The notes below the pieces were generated by a model that was not told the origin of the DNA, ran no database searches, and saw only the letters and a program-made list of their open reading frames with translations. From assembly GCF_003054705.1 (NCBI RefSeq), contig NZ_QAYX01000022.1, positions 434,001 to 498,000 on the forward strand: a DNA stretch of 64,000 nucleotides, given 5' to 3'. This DNA is from Opitutus sp. ER46 (GTDB lineage Bacteria; Verrucomicrobiota; Verrucomicrobiia; Opitutales; Opitutaceae). Below are positions 35,031 to 42,703 of the stretch, piece after piece (positions within the stretch are counted from its first letter, which is position 1; every line of letters begins with the position of its first letter). The translations under genes were made by a program, and so were the position numbers.

Positions 35031-35051
35031 AGTTTTCGCTCCGCGAAAACT
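35031..35051. repeat. dispersed hairpin element, copy 4
   Basis: Perfect AGTTTTCGC / GCGAAAACT hairpin with loop TCC. It is preceded by a CT-rich tract (34986-35018) and CGAATTGAG and followed by GA-rich AAGAGAAAGA, repeating the arrangement at copy 3. It lies in the 251-bp gap between the LacI and GH2 genes, which contains no gene. Confidence 0.75.
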
Positions 35052-35220
35052 GAAGAGAAAGACCTCGAAGCAGCGGGATCAGCCCTCCTCGCTTAACCAT
35101 GTAAACGCTCCCCCGCTGGCTCGGCGTTTCTGCGCGCTCGATTCTCGGCGTGACGCCTCCCTCGCAACCCCTCCAGTCCCCTCCCGTCCCGCGCTCACTC
35201 CGTCATTCGTCGTCGCACCC

Positions 35221-38200
35221 ATGCGCCCCCCCTCGCTCGCCCGCTTTGTCGCCGCCCTCTTCTCTGCTTCCCTCGTCGCCCTCACCTCGACCGGCACGCC
35301 CACCCCCGCCTCCGCCCCCGTCCCCGCCGCCACCCGGCTCACGCTCAATTTCAATCCTGACTGGCGCTTCCTCCAGGCCGACGCTCCCGGCGCCGAGGCG
35401 CCCGCCTTCGACGACCGCGCCTGGGTGCTCGTATCCGCGCCCCACACATTCAACGACGTCGACACGTTCGACAACTGGTCCACTCCCGGCCACCGCGGCG
35501 AACAGCTCCAATGGAGCGGCCTCTCCTGGTACCGGAAATCCTTCACTGCGCCCGCCGCATGGATGGGTCGTCGCGTCGTCATCGAGTTCGAGGCCGTCCG
35601 CCAGATCGCCGAGGTGTTCTGCAACGGCCACCGGCTCGGCGCCGCCCGCAGCGGCTTCACCCCGTTCGGCTTCGACCTCACCCCGCACCTGCGCTTCGAC
35701 GCCCCAAACGTCGTCGCTGTGCGCGTCGACAACCGCTTTTTCAGCGATCCCCTCGATCCCGCCACCGCCGCTGAGATCGCCCGGCGCAACGGCACCGCCG
35801 CAAAACCGCGGCTCTCCTCCACCGCTAATCCCAATCTGCGCGACCTCAGCCAGCACGTGAACGCCCAAATTCCCGAAAACGTCGAGGACCTCCGGGCCGA
35901 CCAGATTCCCTGGAACAACCCGCACTGGCACCCCGCGCACGGTGGGCTCTATCGCAATGTCCGGCTCATCGTCACCGATCCGCTCCACATCGATCTGCCG
36001 CTCTTCTCCTTCCTCCAGACCACCGGCCCCTACGCCTACGCGTCCGATATCTCCCCCGCCCGGGCCAACGTCACCGTCGAGGTGCCCGTCACCAACGGCC
36101 GCTCCGCTCCCGCCGACGCCGAGGTCGAAATCCAGGTCCACGACGCCGCCGGCCGGCTCGTCCTCACCGCCCGCGATTCGCGCCCGCTCCCCGCCGGCGG
36201 CTCTGCGGTTCTCCAACTCTCCGGCGTCATTGCCGAACCTCGGCTCTGGGAACCCGCCGATCCGCACGTCTACCGCGTCCATTGCGCGCTCGCCGTCGCC
36301 GGTCAGCCGGTCGACACCGCCGAGGTCCCGCTCGGCATCCGCACCGTCCGCTGGGATGCCGCCCAGGGGGTCTTCATCAACGGCCGCCACCTCAAGCTTC
36401 ACGGCTGGGGTCAAAAGCCCACCGATGAGTGGCCGGGCCTCGGCGCTGCGTTGCCCAATTGGCTCCACGCCGAAACCCTCGCTCTCATGCAGCGCGCCGG
36501 CGGCAACTTCGTCCGCTGGGGCCACGCGGCCGCCGGCCCCGCCCAGATCGCCGCCGCCGACGCCCTCGGCCTCGTCACCCTCCAACCCGGCGTCGACGGC
36601 GAGTCCGACACGGTCCGCGCCGCGTGGACCCTCCGCGCCCAGGCGTTCCGCGATGTCCTGATCTACTTCCGCAACCACCCTTCGATCCTCATCTGGGAGG
36701 GCGGCAACCAGAAGGTGAGCCGCGAGCACGGTGCCGAGTTGCGCGCGCTGATGGACAAATACGACCCGCACGGCGGCCGCGCCTACGCCCATCGCCGCGC
36801 CGACCGCATCACGGCCGAGTTCATGGACGTCGGCATCGGCACCGAAGGCGGCCGCGAGATCGCCGATCTGCCCGTCGTGGAGGGCGAGTACGACCGCGAG
36901 GAATCGCCGCGCCGCGTCTGGGACAACGCCTCGCCCCCGAACTTCGGCTATCCCGAGGCCAAGGGCATGACCTACCAGCTCACCAGCGAGCAGTTCGCCG
37001 TTAACCAGATCACCCACTTCAAGAAGATCAGCCCGCCGGAGCATTGCGGCGGCGCGAACTGGATCTTCTCCGACTCCACCAGCGGCGGCCGCGTGCCCGC
37101 CGAGGTTGCCCGCGCGAGCGGTGAGGTCGACGGCGTCCGCCTGCCCAAGGAGGCCTACTTCGTATCCGCAGTCCTGTTTCGCGACGACCCGCAGGTCCAC
37201 CTCATCGGACATTGGACCTATCCCGCCGGCACCCGGAAGAACATCTACGTGGCTGCCAACGCCGAGGAGGTCGAACTCCTCCTCAACGGGAAGTCCCTCG
37301 GCCGCGCCCAGCCCACCGACACGTTCCTCTTCACGTTCCCCAACGTGACCTTCGCTCCGGGCGAACTGAAAGCCGTCGCACGCCGCGGCGGGCAGATCGT
37401 GGCGACCCACGCGCTGCGCACCGCCGGCGCGCCGGTTGCCCTCCGGCTCACCGCGATCACCGCCCCCGGCGGCTGGCGCGCCGACGGCCAGGACATCGCG
37501 CTCGTCGATGTCGAGGCCGTCGACGCCGACGGTAACCGCTGCCCCACGTTCCAGCAGCGCGTCGACTTCACCACCACGGGTCCCGCCGTCTGGCGCGGTG
37601 GCTACAACAGCGGCAAGCAGGGATCGATCAACCACCCGTTCCTCGACCTCGAGTCCGGTATCAACCGCGTCGCCCTGCGCGCCACGCGCACTGCGGGCCC
37701 CGTGGTCCTCCAGGCGACCAGCGCCGGCTTGCGACCCGCCGAGATCGTCCTCGAGCCGCGCGCCTTCAGCGCGCCCGACGGCCTCACGGTCGAGCCACCT
37801 GCCACGCCCGCGTTCCCGCTGCCCGCCACCGCGCCTGCCCACCCTGAATTCGCCCCCGCTCCCGCGCTGCAGAAGCCCACCGCAAATGCCGCGCGGGCCA
37901 GTGCCGGCTCCGACACCCTCATCCGCCGTTTCGCCTACACCGGTCCCCACGCCGAAATCGTCCACGTCGAGCGCGGCGCGCGCGACGGCAAGATCGCGTA
38001 TGTGGATCGCGACGCCACGTTCCGCGCGCTGCCCCAAGAACTAGTCGGCGCCGACTGGATCCAGGTCGCCCAGGCCGACACCGCTTACAGCGCGGTCGAC
38101 TTGATCGAACTCGCCCTGCCCGCCGGCGTGGTCGTCACCATCGCGCACGACGCCGCGCTTCCTCGCCCAACCTGGCTCACCCAGCAGTTCCAGCCCACCG

Positions 38201-38385
38201 GCCACACGCTCGAACTCAACGGCCGACCCATGACGTTGTTCGCGCGGACAGTCGCCCAGGACGCCTCCCTCACGCTCGGCGCCAACACCGACGCCGCACC
38301 CGTCCCAGCCGCGAATATGTACCTGGTCTTCGTCCGTCGCGGGTCCGATCGCACCGCCGGGAGCCCCGGACACGACCTCCGGTAA
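35221..38385 (+). CDS. GH2 family glycoside hydrolase with atypical acid/base motif
   Basis: Secreted enzyme of 1054 residues with a signal peptide at about residues 1-32. Domains: N-terminal jelly-roll sugar-binding domain (about 40-190, LSWYRKSFTAPAAWMGRRVVIEF), immunoglobulin-like domain, TIM barrel (about 380-650), a DUF4982-like beta domain (VAANAEEVELLLNGKSLGRA), another beta-sandwich and a C-terminal beta domain. The nucleophile region fits GH2: VVEGEYDRE with E556. The acid/base region reads NHPSILIWEGGNQ (493-497 EGGNQ), where GH2 beta-galactosidases usually have GNE, so Gln497 replaces the expected Glu unless E493 takes its role. Substrate not predictable; beta-galactoside, -glucuronide and -mannoside activities all occur in GH2. 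Confidence 0.84.
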   Translation: MRPPSLARFVAALFSASLVALTSTGTPTPASAPVPAATRLTLNFNPDWRFLQADAPGAEAPAFDDRAWVLVSAPHTFNDVDTFDNWSTPGHRGEQLQWSGLSWYRKSFTAPAAWMGRRVVIEFEAVRQIAEVFCNGHRLGAARSGFTPFGFDLTPHLRFDAPNVVAVRVDNRFFSDPLDPATAAEIARRNGTAAKPRLSSTANPNLRDLSQHVNAQIPENVEDLRADQIPWNNPHWHPAHGGLYRNVRLIVTDPLHIDLPLFSFLQTTGPYAYASDISPARANVTVEVPVTNGRSAPADAEVEIQVHDAAGRLVLTARDSRPLPAGGSAVLQLSGVIAEPRLWEPADPHVYRVHCALAVAGQPVDTAEVPLGIRTVRWDAAQGVFINGRHLKLHGWGQKPTDEWPGLGAALPNWLHAETLALMQRAGGNFVRWGHAAAGPAQIAAADALGLVTLQPGVDGESDTVRAAWTLRAQAFRDVLIYFRNHPSILIWEGGNQKVSREHGAELRALMDKYDPHGGRAYAHRRADRITAEFMDVGIGTEGGREIADLPVVEGEYDREESPRRVWDNASPPNFGYPEAKGMTYQLTSEQFAVNQITHFKKISPPEHCGGANWIFSDSTSGGRVPAEVARASGEVDGVRLPKEAYFVSAVLFRDDPQVHLIGHWTYPAGTRKNIYVAANAEEVELLLNGKSLGRAQPTDTFLFTFPNVTFAPGELKAVARRGGQIVATHALRTAGAPVALRLTAITAPGGWRADGQDIALVDVEAVDADGNRCPTFQQRVDFTTTGPAVWRGGYNSGKQGSINHPFLDLESGINRVALRATRTAGPVVLQATSAGLRPAEIVLEPRAFSAPDGLTVEPPATPAFPLPATAPAHPEFAPAPALQKPTANAARASAGSDTLIRRFAYTGPHAEIVHVERGARDGKIAYVDRDATFRALPQELVGADWIQVAQADTAYSAVDLIELALPAGVVVTIAHDAALPRPTWLTQQFQPTGHTLELNGRPMTLFARTVAQDASLTLGANTDAAPVPAANMYLVFVRRGSDRTAGSPGHDLR

Positions 38386-38455
38386 CGAGGGCTGGAGCTT
38401 GCCGCGCAGCTTTCGTTGCCCGCGTAAATATCCACCCGCACCGTCTCGCCCTGCC

Positions 38456-39643
38456 ATGCTCGCCCTCCTGCTGTTCGCGCTCCTCCCCGGGTTTGACCTC
38501 GCCAGCCACGAGCGTCCCCGCCTCGTCGCCGCCGCCGATGCCGCGCTCCAGGCGGAGCCCCGCACGATCGTCGCCGCCCGCAACCCGCGCAGCGCCGGCG
38601 GGCCCCAGGACTTCTCCTCCGAGGGCGATTACTGGTGGCCCGACCCAAACAATCCCAACGGCCCGTACGTGCAGCGTGACGGCTTGACGAACCCCGACAA
38701 CTTCGTCGCCCACCGTCAGCTTCTGCTCGCCTTCGCCCGCCACGTGGGTCACCTCACCGCCGCGTATCGCGCCACCGGCGACGAGCGCTACGCCGTCGGC
38801 GCCGTCCGCCACCTGCGTGCCTGGTTCGTCACGCCCACCACGCGCATGCATCCGCACCTGCGTTACGCCCAGGCAATCAAGGGCCTCAACACCGGCCGCA
38901 GCATCGGCGTCATCGACACGGTCCACCTCGCCGAGGTCGCCCTCGCCGTCGAGGCGCTCCGCGGCAGCAAGTCTCTGCCCGCTGCCGACGATGCCGCGAT
39001 CACCGGCTGGTTCCGCGACTACCTGCACTGGCTCACGACCGACCGCTTCGGCCTCGAGGAGAGTGCCACGCGCAACAACCACGCCACCTGCGCCTGGCTT
39101 CAGCGCGCCTGCTTCGCCCGCCTCGTCGGCGACGCCACCGAACTCGCCGCCTGCCGCCGCGAGTTCAAGGAAGTCCTCCTCCCCCACCAGATGGCGGCTG
39201 ACGGCAGCTTCCCCGAGGAGGTCCGCCGCACCAAGCCTTACGGCTACTCGATCTTCAACCTCGATGTCATGTGCGCCCTCGCCGTCGTGTGCTCGACGTC
39301 GGACGAGAACCTCATGACCTGGTCGCTGCCCGACGGCCGCAGCCTGGTTCGCGGCGTCACGTGGCTCGCGCCGTTCCTGGCCGACAAGCAACTCTGGCTC
39401 CGCACCGTCCGGCGCCCCGCCGGCCCCAAGGATCCGCCCGGTACGCCCGCGAAATTCGTGGCTCCCGACGTGATGTACTGGGACGCCTGGCCGATCCGCC
39501 AGCCGGCCCTGCTCTTCGGCGCCGTCGCCGCCGGCCGCCGCGACTGGCTCGCCCTCTGGCAGTCGCTCCCCGCCGATCCAACGATCGACGAGGTCATCCG
39601 CAACTACCCCATCCGCGAGCCCCTCCTCTGGCTCCCCCGCTAG
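38456..39643 (+). CDS. alginate-lyase-family (PL5-like) protein
   Basis: Probable polysaccharide lyase of 395 residues with an alpha/alpha-toroid fold. Family blocks: DFSSEGDYWWPDPNNPNGPYVQRDG, HLRYAQAIKGLNTGRSIGVIDTVHLAEVA, ESATRNNHATCAWLQ (Asn-Asn-His is a typical catalytic element) and FPEEVRRTKPYGYSIFNLD. The start at 38456 gives a short hydrophobic N-terminus (MLALLLFALLPGFDLAS) that may be a weak signal peptide. It follows GH2 by 70 bp. Alginate is the classical substrate, but family members act on various uronate polymers. Confidence 0.8.
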   Translation: MLALLLFALLPGFDLASHERPRLVAAADAALQAEPRTIVAARNPRSAGGPQDFSSEGDYWWPDPNNPNGPYVQRDGLTNPDNFVAHRQLLLAFARHVGHLTAAYRATGDERYAVGAVRHLRAWFVTPTTRMHPHLRYAQAIKGLNTGRSIGVIDTVHLAEVALAVEALRGSKSLPAADDAAITGWFRDYLHWLTTDRFGLEESATRNNHATCAWLQRACFARLVGDATELAACRREFKEVLLPHQMAADGSFPEEVRRTKPYGYSIFNLDVMCALAVVCSTSDENLMTWSLPDGRSLVRGVTWLAPFLADKQLWLRTVRRPAGPKDPPGTPAKFVAPDVMYWDAWPIRQPALLFGAVAAGRRDWLALWQSLPADPTIDEVIRNYPIREPLLWLPR

Positions 39644-39697
39644 CCCCAAGGCGCCCCATTCCCGCGCCGCGACTGTCCCCACCACTGTCACGTAATA

Positions 39698-41195
39698 CCT
39701 GGATTCCTAAGTTGGACGGGCCGGGCGAGTTTGAATTGTGCGGGTGGGGGGAGGTCAGGGTGGAGCGGTGGCGAAGGCGGGATTCAACTTCGGCGAAGTT
39801 GAAAACTGTCGGGCGGAGATGCGTTCGAGCAAGGGTTTGCGCGCGGCGAGACCGCCCCAGGCCGTGGAGAGAAAGAGCACGAGTTTGTGACCGCAGCGGC
39901 CCGCGATCGCCCCGCAGGTGAAGAGGGATTGGCGGAGGGTGGCGGGCCGGCGTTGCACTTGGACGTGGGCCGGGGCGACGGTCTGGAGGAGGCTGAGCAG
40001 ATTGAAGACAAAGGCGACGCTGCGGAAGGCCGCCTCGGTGGGAAAGAAGCGGTGCAGGCAGAAGTCATCGGCGCCGAGGTCTGCCTTGAGCTCGGAGAAC
40101 CGAGGTTCGATGGCGGCGCGTTGGTCGTAGTGATGCCAGATCCAGGTGGCGGGTTCGCGGCGATTGGTGACGAAGACGCGGAAGTCGTAGCCGGGCACGT
40201 CGAGCAGGCGCGTGTAGTGAGGATCCGGGAGCCGGAAACGCACGACGACAAAGCGGCGGGGCTGGGACCACGTCGGCAGCTTGAAGGTGAACTCGCTGAG
40301 GGCGGTTTTGGCATCCAGGTCGGTCCACTGATCGAGGCCGTAGAGCTGCCGCTGGATCGTCTCCTTGCGGCGCACGACCACCACGTACGGCAGGGCGCGC
40401 TGCTCGAGGAACTCGAGGAGCTTTTGGTCGAAGAAGCCGCCGTCAGCGCGTACGCCGGCCAGCGTCCAGTGGGCCGGCACCGTGGCCAGGGCCTCGGAGA
40501 GGAACTCGATGGCGCCGCGGCAATCCGAGGCGTTGCCCGCGCGCAGCCACGCATGGAGGACCTGCACGGGCGGGCTGACGAACGCGAGCAGCGGCCGGTG
40601 CATGCGGCCCTTGGGCCGCGTGGGGTTGTGGCCGTGGGCGGCGCCCTCCTGCCGCCCGAACCGCTGGAAGGTCGTGGAATCCAGATCGAGCATGCAGGTG
40701 CGGGCCGGCTGCTGCGCGAAGAACCACCGCCAAAGTTGCGGGAAGAAACGGGCCACCTCCGCGGGCCCAAAGCGCTGGAAAAAGTTGCGGACCGTGTCGT
40801 CGCCCGGGAAACGCGGGACGCCGCACAGCCGCTGCAACGCCTGGTCGGCGCGCAGCAGCTGCAGGTGAGAAAACCGCCGGGCGCCAGTGACCACCGCCAG
40901 CCAGAAGGCCAGCATGATGTGCTCGGGCGCCGAGGCGTTGTTGGACCGATACTGGAACGGCAGAAACTGCCGCACCGCCTCGAGCACCCGCATCCGTTGC
41001 ATCAACTCGAGCAGCACGACCAGCCCGCCGAACGGCGTCACCGCCCGCGTCGTCTCGCGCAAAACAACTTGGCCTCCATCAGCAATCCGCCGAGTCTCGT
41101 ACTGCATCGTTCTGTTCCTCCGTTTGCGTTTTGTTCATCACCCAAACCCATAGCGGCCGGAACGGAATGATGCACCTTCTACTTCGGGATCCAGG
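39698..41195. mobile_element. IS1380-type insertion sequence with 5-bp target duplication
   Basis: A 1498-bp element with imperfect terminal inverted repeats: left CCTGGATTCCTAAGT, right (complement) CCTGGATCCCGAAGT. It is flanked by TAATA on both sides (39693-39697 and 41196-41200), a 5-bp target duplication consistent with the 4-5 bp of the IS1380 family. Removing the element and one TAATA rebuilds the perfect palindrome TGTCACGTAATACGTGACA, which also occurs three times just to the right. The transposase frame is intact, so the insertion may be recent. Confidence 0.85.
39755..41107 (-). CDS. IS1380 family DDE transposase
   Basis: Transposase of 450 residues, complete. The RNase H-like catalytic core shows the DST aspartate in MLDLDSTTF (D143), followed by the family block FGRQEGAAHGHNPTRPKGRMHRPLLAF. 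A second Asp is in GVRADGGFFD and the Glu in AAIEPRFSELKADLG. It cuts and joins the element's terminal repeats. It begins 88 bp inside the right end and stops 57 bp inside the left end, filling the element as usual. Confidence 0.9.
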   Translation of the reverse strand: MQYETRRIADGGQVVLRETTRAVTPFGGLVVLLELMQRMRVLEAVRQFLPFQYRSNNASAPEHIMLAFWLAVVTGARRFSHLQLLRADQALQRLCGVPRFPGDDTVRNFFQRFGPAEVARFFPQLWRWFFAQQPARTCMLDLDSTTFQRFGRQEGAAHGHNPTRPKGRMHRPLLAFVSPPVQVLHAWLRAGNASDCRGAIEFLSEALATVPAHWTLAGVRADGGFFDQKLLEFLEQRALPYVVVVRRKETIQRQLYGLDQWTDLDAKTALSEFTFKLPTWSQPRRFVVVRFRLPDPHYTRLLDVPGYDFRVFVTNRREPATWIWHHYDQRAAIEPRFSELKADLGADDFCLHRFFPTEAAFRSVAFVFNLLSLLQTVAPAHVQVQRRPATLRQSLFTCGAIAGRCGHKLVLFLSTAWGGLAARKPLLERISARQFSTSPKLNPAFATAPP

Positions 41196-41379
41196 TAATA
41201 CGTGACACTTTTCCGCCGCGCGCTCGCGCTCCCAGTGTCACGTATTGCGTGACACCGCGCCACCCGTTCCGCCGTCGTTTTCCCTCTGTCCGCGCGCTCC
41301 GCCGCCGTGCCCAGTGTCACGTATTACGTGACACTTTTCCGACGGACGCCCGCCGCGAAGTGTCACGTAATACGTGACA
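41196..41379. repeat. array of 19-bp palindromes TGTCACGTA(A/T)TACGTGACA
   Basis: Three intact copies: 41236-41254 (one mismatch), 41315-41333 and 41361-41379. A fourth is split by the insertion sequence: its left half is 39686-39697 and its right half 41196-41207. Two copies share a longer 3' flank, CGTGACACTTTTCCG, so the repeat unit exceeds the palindrome. Spacing is irregular (about 80 and 46 bp between starts). The array lies downstream of the RES/Xre operon. Confidence 0.75.
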
Positions 41380-41419
41380 GTGTATTGGTGATTCCATGAC
41401 GCGATATCGCCCTTCCGAC

Positions 41420-41890
41420 CTACGCGAGCGTGGCAAGGCGCGGCGGGAAGACGAAGGGCGCGGCGGCAGAAATCTTGATCTTTCGAAACTCCGGATGCGC
41501 GGGATTCAGCACATAGTTTTCCTCGAGCGGAATCAGTGCGCTCGGCACCGCGAGCACCGCCGTGCGGCCAGCCGCCAGCCACTCGGCGCCAAAACGCTGC
41601 GAGGCAGCGCCCACCGGCTCTGCCCTCCAGTCCGCCGGCAGATCCTTCGGTGACGGCCGCGCGATCGCCACGCCGTTCCAGTCGATTTCAAACTGCACGA
41701 ATGTCATCGCAGGCGGGACAGGCTTCGGCAGGTGGACGAACTTCTCCAGCGCGGCCGTCGCCAGATTGCGGCTCGCATAGACGACCGCGGCTCCCGCGGG
41801 GTTCCAGCGCCCGCCCTCGAGCGCCGCCCCGCGCCCCGAGAACGAGTTCGTCGCCCACTTCGCGCGATCGATCCGCCAGGCGTCAGGCAT
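41420..41890 (-). CDS. RES domain toxin
   Basis: Toxin of 156 residues of the RES family (named for conserved Arg, Glu, Ser), whose studied members degrade or ADP-ribosylate using NAD+. Visible blocks: WRIDRAKWATNSFSGRGAALEGGRWNPAGAAVVYASRNLATAALEKFVHL with the conserved Arg and Glu, and a Ser/Asn-rich C-terminal block near LNPAHPEF. It overlaps the Xre/ParS antitoxin gene by 8 nt and follows it, the usual order for this type II system. Confidence 0.88.
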   Translation of the reverse strand: MPDAWRIDRAKWATNSFSGRGAALEGGRWNPAGAAVVYASRNLATAALEKFVHLPKPVPPAMTFVQFEIDWNGVAIARPSPKDLPADWRAEPVGAASQRFGAEWLAAGRTAVLAVPSALIPLEENYVLNPAHPEFRKIKISAAAPFVFPPRLATLA

Positions 41891-42296
41891 ACACGCCGTG
41901 GTCGATCCGCGTCAGCAGCTTCTCCACCTCGCGATAGCCCTGCGTGGTCTGCGCCAAGTCCATCGGCTTCGCTCCGCCCAGACCGACCTGCGGCGTGCGC
42001 AGCCACTCGCCCGCCGTCCCGCGATCTTCAAACACCTCCGCGGCACGGTTCAGCAGCGCGGCGTAGCGCGCGAGCATGTCCGACTCAAAATGCCCCAGCC
42101 GCGCCCGATCGGCCTTCTTGCGGTGGAATGTCGCCCGGCTCACACCGCACAGCGCCGCCATGGCCTCGACCTTCAGGCCGAGCGAGGACGCCACCTGGTC
42201 CAGCAGGCTCACGGGCAGCCCCTTCTCGATCATGGCATGCAACTCGAGCGGGTTGCCCAGCGCGGCGGTGAACGCGTCGTGTCTCATTTGCGACAT
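41883..42296 (-). CDS. Xre/MbcA/ParS-type antitoxin
   Basis: Antitoxin and probable autorepressor of 137 residues. The N-terminal part contains a Xre-like HTH (LLDQVASSLGLKVEAMAALCGVSRATFHRKK). The C-terminal part is the ParS/MbcA toxin-binding domain (ALLNRAAEVFEDRGTAGEWLRTPQVGLGGAKPMDLAQTTQGYREVEKLLTRIDHG). It lies directly upstream of and overlaps the RES toxin gene. Confidence 0.88.
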   Translation of the reverse strand: MSQMRHDAFTAALGNPLELHAMIEKGLPVSLLDQVASSLGLKVEAMAALCGVSRATFHRKKADRARLGHFESDMLARYAALLNRAAEVFEDRGTAGEWLRTPQVGLGGAKPMDLAQTTQGYREVEKLLTRIDHGVYA

Positions 42297-42703
42297 TCAT
42301 CGTCGCAACTGAGACCGCTGTCAAGCCCCCCCTCCGGAGCTTTCTCTTACTCTTCCTCTTTCTCTTACTCTCAACGGATTGAGGGATTGAGGGATTGAGG
42401 GATTGAGGGATTGAGGGATTGAGGGACCGCCAGTTGCTTCCCCACTCTCACGCTCACTCTCACTCCGAAGGTCGTTCTCGTCACGGAGTGCACGGAGGCC
42501 GGAAGAGGTCACCGAGGAAAACCAGCACGATGCCGGTTCTCCCTCCGTGCCCCTCCTCCGACCTCTGTGCCCTCCGTGTCCCGCCTAGAGGGATTGAGGC
42601 CCCTGCTCCGCTGGCTGCGCGCTCGGCCCGCAAGCACCTCGTCGCCCAATCGTTACAGTCGCGACGTTGCCTGCGCGCATTCCGACCGCCATCCCCCAAG
42701 TCC
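42297..42703. other. 407-bp repeat-containing intergenic region
   Basis: No gene found. It carries a CT-rich tract (42341-42372), six tandem copies of an 8-bp unit (42377-42424), a CACTCTCACGCTCACTCTCACTCC tract, and two partly complementary stretches at about 42485-42510 and 42543-42590 (CACGGAGTGCACGGAGG against CCTCCGTGCC / CCTCTGTGCCCTCCGTG). It must contain the promoter of the RES/Xre operon and that of the XylR-like gene, but I cannot pick them out. Confidence 0.45.
42377..42424 (+). repeat. tandem repeat (GATTGAGG)6
   Basis: Six perfect copies of GATTGAGG. Single GGATTGAG copies occur at 33664 (before hairpin copy 3) and 42587, and AATTGAG occurs before hairpin copy 4 at 35023. The tandem run therefore looks like expansion of a segment normally found next to the dispersed hairpin. 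Confidence 0.75.

Noticed and set aside
35084-35105. LacI operator in GCTTAACCATGTAAACGC before the GH2 gene
   Set aside because: It is AT-rich but not symmetric when the bases are paired; it is not strong enough to report as a site.
41196-41379. CRISPR array
   Set aside because: Only four palindromes, spacers of unequal length, repeats of about 19 bp and no cas genes in the window.
41196-41379. Integron attC array
   Set aside because: No GTTRRRY core sites and no integrase; the genes beside it are on one strand as a TA operon rather than as single-gene cassettes.
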